Below, in pieces: positions 55,753 to 64,000 of a DNA stretch of 64,000 nt. The stretch spans positions 5,632,746 through 5,696,745 of the forward strand of contig NW_004797271.1 in NCBI RefSeq assembly GCF_000002075.1, given 5' to 3'. A program made the position numbers and the translations under genes. Within the stretch, counting starts at the first letter, position 1; every line of letters starts with the position of its first letter. The DNA is from Aplysia californica (taxonomy: Eukaryota; Mollusca; Gastropoda; Aplysiida; Aplysiidae). Under the pieces are notes generated by a model. The model was not told the DNA's origin. It worked only from the letters and a program-made list of their open reading frames with translations, and ran no database searches.

Positions 55753-56462
55753 CCCTCTTAGCGCTAAGCCATTTTTATCATTAAGTGCTAGGTCTATTTT
55801 AGAAAAATGTTAATTTTCAACATGGCTATAAAAAAGCTCATATCTTTCTTATTTATCATTTCTAATTACAGTAAGAAGGAAAAATGTGTCTTAATAAACA
55901 ACGAACTACCCTTATGTCTGGTCAGATGTGTTTTTTAATGATGATGTTATTGTTGGTATCAAAATCCTCATCATTTTTAGTCCAGCCTGCTTGGAGATCA
56001 GCTGGAAGATTGACGTCCCCTTCTGGGCTTAACCTTGCTAGATCTAGATTTAGATCAATGACACGATATCCCCATCATTCACATGTAGATCTAAATCTTT
56101 TATTTGAGGACCTAATTCAGCTAACTCTTTATCACTGTGGTCCGATTCCAGATAAATGTTGGGTAAATCTGAGTCTAAATCAGCTGACGAATCCGATATT
56201 TTGAAAACGGTAAACAATATCCCAGAAAATTGCCGATAAAAAAATCCCAACCGATCCCGGACTGTGAAATGCGTGGCCAGCGGCACCAATAAACGTTGCA
56301 CTGGTGGACTGTAGCCACTAACAGTTTAAAAAATGGCTATATCATGTCAGCGGTATAGTTTCTACACTCATGTCGGATCACGACCGGTGGTCACGATGCG
56401 CGCGGAAGGGAGGTATGAGTCATCACGACCTGACGACCTGGTCGTGATGTGCATGCAGAGGG
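55753..56462. mobile_element. TTAA-flanked element (710 bp), piggyBac-like
   Basis: TTAA at 55749-55752 and 56463-56466. Ends CCCTCTTAGCGC and, on the minus strand, CCCTCTGCATGC, so six bases match as inverted ends. piggyBac ends typically begin CCC. No transposase frame. Confidence 0.65.
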
Positions 56463-57118
56463 TTAATAGAGACAAAGTTTAGAAACAAAATGGGGATTTT
56501 AAAAATCCGTTATAACCGGATCCCTGTTATTACTGGGCCTGTTTATAGCGTTTCCACTGTAATAGAAAGTGCAGGATCGTTAGGTTGGTATCGCATCTGA
56601 CACAAAATGCTTTATCGTCACCATGCAGGAGGTGTTTGTCAGAGAGTTCAGAGGCATACCCAATACGTAATTTAGCTATATATACAACTTTGTATCTTAT
56701 GGAGAGACATACCTTGACAATACAGTTACCCAACGTAAATCCTAATTTTCCTCCATTTTCAAGTTTGAATGTCGTATGTCACAACCTCGGAACACACCTT
56801 CAAATTTTTCTTGATTTTAGTAGTTTTAGCATAGATTTCTTTGCCCTGCGTAGACTCAATGAAGCAAAGCCAATAAAAATTTCATTTTTTGCTTTAGCCC
56901 TTTTTTATTTGGTACCTAATAGTGTTTTTGATTTTAAGAATTAAGCTTTTTGAATTTTAAGAATCGGTTCATAAATAAAAAAGTTCAGGGGTTGTAAAGG
57001 TCGGCATAAAATGTATGACCCACATATAGGAAAATACTCTAAAAGTGGACCACGCAATAGCAGATTCTGTAAGAAAATCGACAATTGATTATTTCTCAAT
57101 AATTAAGAGGAGTGTTAG

Positions 57119-58107
57119 CAGTGCTTCCACCAGCTGAAGCTGAAAAGTAAGTAAAATTCAGCAGGGTCCAGGGGCAGCGTCCCAGTAGGGGTTCAGGGGG
57201 AGAAGCCCCGAAGAAATTGAAATTTAAGGCCTTTAAAGGGTTGAAAATGGCATTTGGGAGCCTGTTTGAAGAGATTGCCTGCAAACCATAACATTTATTT
57301 TTTCATTAACATTTTGTCTTGTTTAATTTCTTCGCCAAGATCTGCATTTCCATTGGTGGCAATGTTTAAAAGCAGGTTCCCCTCCCATTGCTACTATAAT
57401 ATAATTAATTTGTCATCGCACCATTTGATAGAAGGCAAACCTGGGAATAATGAAGATATGTACTTTCACACCCCAGTTACCTGCCTAATTTTCCTTAAAT
57501 TTCACGCCTGCATGTCGCATGTCACAACCTCGGAACACCACTTCGAATTATTCTTGACTTCAGTAGTTTTAGCATACATTTCTCTCATCGCGGCCCTTTT
57601 ATGGCGTTCCCGTTCCGTAGAATCTTCGTATTGACAAATTTGTAAGTTTCTTTCTGACAGTAATTTTCTGTCTAAGATCACTACTTGATCAACGCGCAGA
57701 TTTTCCAGCCGCGGCAACAATCCGAAGACAGACGGAAAGAGTGTATGATAGAAAGGAGGAAGGAAATTGGCACAAAAAGTTCGCCAGATTGTGATCAATC
57801 CACAGGTAAAAATGTACTGCCGACAAGCCCGCAATGAATGCATGGGGCATAGCGGAATAATCATAATGGCTGATTGCAGGAAATGTGCAATCTGGCAGGT
57901 TTCTATAACAATAACTTAATGCAGAAATCCATAACTTATACTAGTACAAGACTATACGAAGGCAAGTACGGACCTTTTGCTACGGAATTTCGGTAGTCCT
58001 ACGCTGTCGCAGCTTTTTACGGAGGGAATTGATAATGATGGAGGAACAAGTACGGAACTGGCAGAAAGTATGGATTTCCGTTAAAATACAGAAGAGTGGA
58101 AGCACTG
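57119..58107 (+). mobile_element. TIR element family E, full copy (989 bp)
   Basis: Inverted ends CAGTGCTTCCAC and GTGGAAGCACTG, perfect over 12 bases. Inserted in repeat F: flanks join to match the uninterrupted copy at 15040-15060. The flanks GTTAG and ATTAG suggest a short target duplication. Ends look hAT-like but the duplication seems shorter than 8, so superfamily is open. No transposase frame. Confidence 0.88.
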
Positions 58108-58835
58108 ATTAGAAAGAAACTTGGCTACCCAATGAGTTTTTATTTTGGGTTGAGAAAATTTCTAAATCATTTCTGCAGTCCGATTTACTAACCATTTCGT
58201 AGTTATTTTGTTATAATTAAAATTTTGGTGTACACATTACAACATTCCTAAAATGGGGTGTCGGGATGAGAGCATTTTATTTATAACAACGTATCACAAC
58301 ATGGGATCTTTAACTCACAGGAGACTGGGCCTTTTTCGGGTCTACATACGCTGAAGACTGACATTTTGGGGGCTACTTCAATAATTCAAACAACAGTTCA
58401 ACACCCTTCCCAAAAACATACAACCACCATATTTACACACATAACAGATCTAAACATGGCCAGTACAACAAAAAAAAAAAAAAGAAAGGCAATATCTTTT
58501 ATGGTTAAAATGTGCTAAAACTAGCTGCACGCCAAAATTTATGTTAAAAAAAAACCCAAATATTAATCTTGTGTGTGTTTTTTATTCAAGTGTTTTTGTG
58601 TTTCAAATTGAACTAAGCCAGTTCAGTGTGAAAAAAAAAACAGGGCTCCAGACAAACGGAATTTTGCATTTGAAAGCCTAGTCTAGATCTAGAACATTCC
58701 CTATCAGAGCCAGCGCTTTGATGCTCATTTACATTGAAATCAGGATCCCCATGGTCTAAAATATCATAATCAGAATTTTCTGAACTGTCAAAATCGTGCA
58801 AACATTTGAAAAATGTTTGCTTTTCGTGCTGCCAA

Positions 58836-58985
58836 GTGGGTGGTTGGCGGGTGCTCTGGTGTGGTTAGCTCCTTCTTTCCTATCAAAGATCTATCGTCCT
58901 GATGTCTCTTTTTTTTTGTTACTCTCTTGTTACACCTAATTTTCTACCTTATTGTGTTGCAAGTGCCGTAAAATTTACTAAAACA
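58836..58985 (+). mobile_element. SINE tail copy (family B), opposite orientation
   Basis: GGGTGGTTGGCGGGTGCTCT, GGTGTGGTTAGCTCCTTC, TTTCCTATCAAAGATC, TTACTCTCTTGTTACACC, GTGTTGCAAGTGCCGTAAAA. The only clear copy in the window with sense on the plus strand. Confidence 0.75.
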
Positions 58986-60663
58986 TGCTGTCATCGTACT
59001 GACAATGAACAGCAGTTTCTTTGTTTTTGAATGATATAGAAGCTTGAAAGATGTCTTGAAAACGACTGACGAAGTACTTTTAAAAGGCGCTGGGTTGTGA
59101 GGGGGAATGACACTAATTTGATGAAAGTATGCAAACCACCTGCGTCAAGTGCCGTAAATTCCATTGTGGATGATAACAAACAGGACTTAGACTTATCTAA
59201 TAGTGATTCAGATCATGGCGAAGGGTCAGTACTGGAATTCGTGATGTATCTAGTTAGGGCTAAATCCATTGTGTGCGCGACAATCAGGGTCAAGTTGGAG
59301 GGTGGAATACACCCCAAAATCTACATTCTGCAATTAGTGTAATTTCTAACCACATACATTTACAAAAACTACATTCAATTTCTAAAATAACTGCCAAATT
59401 TCCTTAAAACCTAAGAGTAAACATAATAAAAAATAGAGCACTTTGAAATATACACACTGAATTCCAACTCATGGCGCGGCAGCCCCAGGATGGGGACAGA
59501 GTCCGCGGGGGTACGGCCAGGATAAATAGAGTTAACAGCCTAAACTACATTGTTACCAGTTCTCAGGTGAATGATTAAGTTTGAAAAAAAAGCTTCTTTC
59601 TGGGGCAGTGTTAGTATATAATACAAAAATACACTTAATCCAATTAGTCGAACCTGCCTTTACAGAAACCTGCGTACAACAGCCTTAGATATATTCCTCT
59701 TTAATTACCAGTATAAAGTGAAAACCTCTTTAACACGGACAGGGAAAGAAAAATCCACTCCCTTTAAAGGGTTTTTACAAGTCTAAGGCGGAAAATGCTT
59801 CGCCCGCTCAGCCCTGATTTGAAACAAAACTCGGTAGTTTTGTTCCGTCGGCTCTAAACTTAACGTAATGCCGCCAGACGGGGAAGGTAAAAAGGGGTGC
59901 AATTTGGGGGTAGATGTTACCCCATCGCTCTGTGAGTCCTGAGCGATGCAGATGGTCAGGGTTCAACATGGCGTGGATGTGAAATCTCACAAGTGCCAGT
60001 GAAGGTGCTCCAGTAGCGAGCCACCATGGAAACTTTCCTGGTTAGCCAGAGGCCAGAGGTGTGAAATTAGTTTGATCAATGCCTTCTGCCCTGATCGTAC
60101 AGCTAGCCGAGAAAAGAGTTGCTCAAATCGTTGTTACATGGCAGTGAGGGGTGGCATTGGTTGACTGCTTGTTACAACAAAGGGTGGGGATAAGGGTGGA
60201 AGCAAAGAAGATATTCGAATGTTTCTGTTTTAATACCTCAAACAGTGGTCCTGTAAAATGCAAGCACTGGTGGTAAATGGATAAGAAAGACTTGACACCT
60301 GCAGAGAGTACAGAAGCAGTAGAGGTGGGAAGTTTTGACCACTGCTTGCCGACTACGCGGCTGTTCAACTCGCCCGTAAACCGCTCCTTTAGGTGCTCCG
60401 TACCAGCGGTCAGTGCCACCCATGTGTTGGTCATTAAATCAGCGGTCAGCCGTGCTCACTACCATGACGCCAGCAGCGCGCCCCCGCCTGCCAGTGTAAT
60501 ACATTTCCTCCAAATTATGGTGTCATTCCCACCCTGATATCTCCAAATCTAAAGATGTGATATCACCATATGAAACACCATTTTAAAGCCCAGCTTTCCC
60601 CCTACAAGACGATATAACTTTGGTTGATCTCAGTTCACAACCTTGAATTTATCGAACTAAGCC

Positions 60664-61596
60664 TTATATAATAAACGTGAAAGACAAAAATTAATGCTCA
60701 AACTCAAAGTAGAGTAGAATAGCCCAAGTAGACCTATTCAGTGTGAGAGGTGTAAGAACTGTGGGAGGGCAAGATGCAGTGATACTGAAAATCTGCAAAT
60801 CTTGAACAGAAAGCTAAAATATAGAGATCTAATTTACTGTCACCAATCCAATGAAAAGCAAACACTTAGGCCCCTAAGTTCCATAACACGCTTACAAGTT
60901 ATGGCGGTTCCCGATTTCACACAAGGCCTGCACCAATACACACTTTACTTTGCAGAGAGTAGTAGATCTAGATCTAGTAGTAAATAAAATTATAAACATT
61001 ATACATTATACATTTGTTTTCAGTTTCACTTTATTTGTCCTCTGGTGTTGCGTCCAGCCTCCCCCATCCCAGAGTGCGTCTTTAAAAAAAAAAAATCTCC
61101 CCCCATTCCCGAGTCCTGTACTTCGAAGCGCTCAGAACGCGCGCAGGTTCATTGACCGGTCACAATGGCGAGCCCGACAAAACGCTTGTATAACTTTCTT
61201 TTCTCTTTTTTTTTGGGTGTTACCCCCACAAGTGACAGCACAGTGACAAATATTGATATATTTTCATGGCGACACCATGTTTGTAATGCCCAACCTGTGT
61301 GTTACAATAAATGTTGCCTTATCAGACAATTACTCACAAACTTCTGGGTGGTAACGAAAGCGAAAGTAGATCTTGATTTTCCAGTCGAGCGTTGGTGACA
61401 CAATTCCGCTTGCCGCCAAAGCCACCAGTTCCTGCGAAACGTACTCTCTGAGCAGAATTAATATCACAATCGCGACCGGCAGAAATGGACTTAAAGAGGT
61501 TAATTGAATTTGGTTTTCAAATATTCAAGATCTTTTATGTATTTTCCCGGGCCTCGGCGATTTTTTAAAAATTCCCGGGGCCTGGCAGTCACCCTG
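60664..61596. mobile_element. TIR element family G, 5' truncated copy
   Basis: Right end GGCAGTCACCCTG is kept. The body matches 33060-34139: ATAAACGTGAAAGAC, GAACTGTGGGAGGGC, CACACAAGGCCTGCACC, TTCATTGACCGGTCAC, ATTCCCGGGG. The left part is absent. Confidence 0.8.
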
Positions 61597-62085
61597 CTCC
61601 CAACAACTCTCTTTCTGATAGGCCCGCTGTCGCAGTAGATCTAGCAGAGTTTAGCGGAGGAAATGGCGGTAGCGGAAATCCACTAAATAGCGACTATTGA
61701 GACCCATGATTGGAACAACGAGCTGCACTACCCGCACAGGGTGCACGCTGATAAGGAAGCAGGTCAGAGGTTGACCGTCGGTTGATGCGCAGACATTCCC
61801 CCCCCCGGGAGTTTCGTGAGTTCGCACGCTTTTCACCCCATTGCTTTATCATGGTATTTATAATCATTGGGCATGCTCCCCCAGACCTAAAAGTAATCTG
61901 GGGGGGGGGTTTCAGTGGCATTTCACAACAATTTGATATTTTGGCAATTAGGACTGATATTTAGGTGAAAACAATTGATTTGCAAGGGTTTTAGTGGCCA
62001 TACGTGTGCTCTACTCTATATACAGCAAAAAGTTTAGCCCTCAAATCAATGCATCTGTGTGTGGGTGCATAAGTAAAAATTTAGG

Positions 62086-62175
62086 CAAGCGCTATTTGCA
62101 ACGATGCGTTCTGAATAGCTCCCGTGCTATTTGCAATGCCGCGTTCGGAATAGCTCCTGTGCTATTTGAAATGCC
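62086..62175. repeat. Short tandem repeat, unit about 41 bp
   Basis: GCTATTTGCAACGATGCGTT, CTGAATAGCTCC then GTGCTATTTGCAATGCCGCG, TTCGGAATAGCTCC then GTGCTATTTGAAATGCC: two units and part of a third. Confidence 0.75.
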
Positions 62176-62879
62176 AGTACTAGAATTAGATCTACATATG
62201 TAGTAGCCATCGTTTCTACATGATAATACTGTAGTTCTGCCTGAATTGTGGAAGCTTTCTCACTTTTTTAATAAATCTCCTAGGATTTGACTCCTTTTTT
62301 TATGACGTTGTCTTATTCCGATCAATATTGGGTAGATCTAAATCTAGAAAAATCTTGATCTAGAGTCTAGATTAGATCTAACAATTGTTTCTGACATTGT
62401 TTGTACAAAAGTAGACGTCTTGTAACAAGACTTGTTTATCTCTCATAATCATTTGAGTTAGAGTTTGAGCAAGTTTAAGTCGAAAGACGCTTGGATAACA
62501 ATAACAAGACGGTGCAACTCGAACCTTAAGTTAGGCCTAGAGAACATATACAAGCTGTCTACGTTCTCTAAGCCTAATGTTCAGTGCTTCCAAGCGTGAC
62601 ATCAAATCCCGGTCCCGGAAGGGTTTCTTTTTCCTTCTCCTGAGCCTAAAATTTTTTTATTAAAAAAAAAATTAAGACTCACAGACCAAGGAAAGCCACT
62701 ACTGAACTTTACCCAGGCCTAAATTGGTAAAAGGAATAGTATAGCTATACTATTAAGGCCTACTTTGTACAGAGCTCCTCTTGGGGACAAAACCAGAATG
62801 TGTGCATGCTTCTCATCACTACATAAAAAAACCAACTACAAAGCAACAAGATATATTTGGGAAGAGGCTAGCCGTACTT

Positions 62880-63425
62880 AATGACGGCTAGACTGGCAGT
62901 CTAGCCGTACTTAAGTACGGCTAGACTCGCAGTCTAGCCGTACTTATTCTTAATATGATGGCTAGACTGACCATTTACAAAAAATAGGCCTACTGAATTG
63001 TAAATATATACATTTTTAGTGTACAGTACCTAAAGTATTTGTATTTGAGACGAAACCAGGTGCCTTAATGACAGTGCATGTATTTTAAACCTCCTGTTTT
63101 CTAATGTTAATAGGGCCTAAGATAAGTACGGCTAGACTGGCAGTCTAGCCGTACTCTAGACTTCTTGTCTAGCCGTACTTAAGGACGGCTAGACTGTCAG
63201 GCTAGCCGTACTTAATATTGATGGCTGAATTGTAAATGAAATTTTTAGTTTGCAATGCCTAAAGTATTTGTATTTCAGACAAAATCAAAGGTGCCTTACT
63301 GACTTGCATGTATTTGAACCTGAATAATTACTAGATCTAGATCTAATGAGACCTGTGTACTTAACAGGCTTGAGTCGATAGGGCCAAACCTAGATCTAAG
63401 TACGGCTAGACTGGCAGTCGATATA
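62880..63425. repeat. Tandem array of palindrome-bearing units
   Basis: Perfect or near-perfect palindromes built from AAGTACGGCTAGACT and its inverse at 62884-62908, 62913-62945, 63124-63155 and 63166-63210, with a part at 63398-63420. 62900-62927 is a 28-base perfect palindrome centred on TTAA. Between them a spacer (CTAAAGTATTTGTATTT, GGTGCCTTA, GCATGTATTT) is repeated twice, giving units of roughly 210-275 bp. Confidence 0.92.
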
Positions 63426-63477
63426 TTTATGGGAACAATTTGTTGGTCAGTCGAGAAGAGGACAACAACAACAAAAA

Positions 63478-63590
63478 AAAACCCAGAAAAAAACCCCGTC
63501 CAGGACTGGGATCGAACCCACGCTAAAAAAATAATGGTTTGACTTCAAGCGCAGAAGCGCTGTCACTTCGGCCATCAGAACTTCCAATAA
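63478..63590 (-). pseudogene. tRNA-Ser-like (class II) sequence or SINE head
   Basis: Minus strand: GATGGCCGAAGTGACAGCGC (A box like tRNA-Ser), GCGCTTGAAGTC (arm with a possible TGA anticodon), a long variable region, GGGTTCGATCCC (B box), then GTCCTGGACGGGG. An acceptor stem does not close well and the variable region holds an A/T run, so a working tRNA is unlikely. Confidence 0.45.
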
Positions 63591-63623
63591 CGAAGTGCAA
63601 ATTAAGCTTAATATTTTACACAC

Positions 63624-63700
63624 AGCAACACGGCGCTTTATTTAGCACTGGCGCTAATCGCAACACGGCGTTTTATTTAGCACTGGCGCTAGATCTGGAT
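63624..63700. repeat. Short tandem repeat, unit about 36 bp
   Basis: GCAACACGGCGCTTTATTTA, GCACTGGCGCTAATC followed by GCAACACGGCGTTTTATTTA, GCACTGGCGCTAGATC: two units with one or two changes. Confidence 0.85.
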
Positions 63701-63756
63701 TCTAGATCTAATCGCAACACAACGTTGCAAATAGGCACTTCCAAAAATTTGGAAGT

Positions 63757-63813
63757 GGCTATTCTCATCCGGGGTGAGAATAGAAAAACGATCTACCTCT
63801 CACCCGGGTGAGA
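63757..63813. repeat. Pair of short palindromes
   Basis: CTATTCTCATCCGGGGTGAG plus AATAG (63757-63782, one mismatch) and TCTCACCCGGGTGAGA (perfect, 16 bases, near 63798). A further CTATTCTCACCCGG follows at about 63827. All use the same half-site TCTCACCC. Confidence 0.7.
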
Positions 63814-64000
63814 CTTGCCAGCGTAGGCTATTCTCACCCGGTGCGAAACAAGACCTGCTTTTCCTCATTTTGGAATACTGTCTATCGGTGTGGATGATCA
63901 AATTAATAAGAGCCAAGAAAAAATTACGTTATAGCACAAAAGTAAGCTAATTTGATCGTCTTCAAAGATGCTATGGCTATTTCACTGTTCGAATCGAGCC

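Larger units (their letters stand above)
58316..62085. other. Region upstream of ATRX: no host gene seen
   Basis: Apart from the repeats listed, I see no coding exon and no clear promoter. 59800-60540 is somewhat richer in G and C and unlike the known repeat families, so it might hold a first non-coding exon or promoter, but nothing in the bases proves that. Confidence 0.4.

Noticed and set aside
59800-60540. Candidate promoter or first exon of ATRX
   Set aside because: Slightly higher G+C only. No core promoter element, donor site in a convincing setting, or coding content; kept as an open possibility, not a feature.
1-64000. CRISPR array, bacterial operon, rRNA or retrovirus-like element
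   Set aside because: No regularly spaced direct repeats with unique spacers, no operon structure, no rRNA-like sequence and no recognisable gag, protease, integrase or LTR pair; the reverse-transcriptase pieces are LINE type.

Overview
The window is 64 kb of an animal nuclear genome. It is AT-rich, has long introns with GT-AG splice sites, and is full of tRNA-derived SINEs, LINE remnants and short terminal-inverted-repeat (TIR) DNA elements. The only host gene I can support is a minus-strand ATRX orthologue of about 42 kb. The gene shows the host is a bilaterian invertebrate rather than a vertebrate. The dense tRNA-derived SINEs with a shared 3' tail fit a mollusc, perhaps a gastropod, but that placement is inference.

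The ATRX gene runs from a start codon at 53817 to a stop at 11695 (minus strand). I found 30 coding exons by joining reading frame and splice sites. Each junction keeps the frame, giving 2283 residues, against about 2490 in human ATRX. In protein order: a short N-terminus (exons 1-4), the ADD histone-reading module (GATA-like finger plus PHD finger, exons 5-7), a very large Ser/Lys/Glu/Asp-rich linker (exons 7-12) with eight 17-residue repeats, the SNF2 ATPase first lobe (exons 14-20), an acidic insert (exons 21-22), the second lobe (exons 23-26) and a C-terminal tail (exons 27-30). An 812-base run of N (12025-12836) lies between exons 29 and 30 and probably hides one or more C-terminal exons. 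From knowledge of the family, ATRX is a nuclear ATPase that works with DAXX to deposit histone H3.3 on repeats and heterochromatin; its ADD domain reads H3 unmodified at K4 and trimethylated at K9.

Region by region: 1-11.7 kb is downstream of the gene and holds LINE fragments (about 375-475, 3139-3385, 5240-5396, 7245-7675), a cluster of SINE-tail copies (3965-4830) and simple repeats, with no gene I can support. 11.7-53.9 kb is ATRX; its introns hold a TTAA-flanked TIR element (18005-18694), a 47-bp foldback (19761-19869), a SINE ending a few bases from a splice donor (about 27010-27280), two families of about 1-kb TIR elements, and a pogo/Tigger-like element (47474-48338). 53.9-64 kb lies upstream of the start codon; it holds a TIR element interrupted by a complete SINE with a perfect 11-bp target duplication (54066-55547), a TTAA-flanked element (55753-56462), a TIR element with a matching empty site elsewhere in the window (57119-58107), and a group of tandem palindromes at the far end (62880-63430).

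The most interesting points are two tandem duplications that copy a 3' splice site of ATRX (exons 22 and 28). The exon 28 copy is in frame and could add 25 residues. I saw no CRISPR array, rRNA gene, intact tRNA gene or retrovirus-like element.
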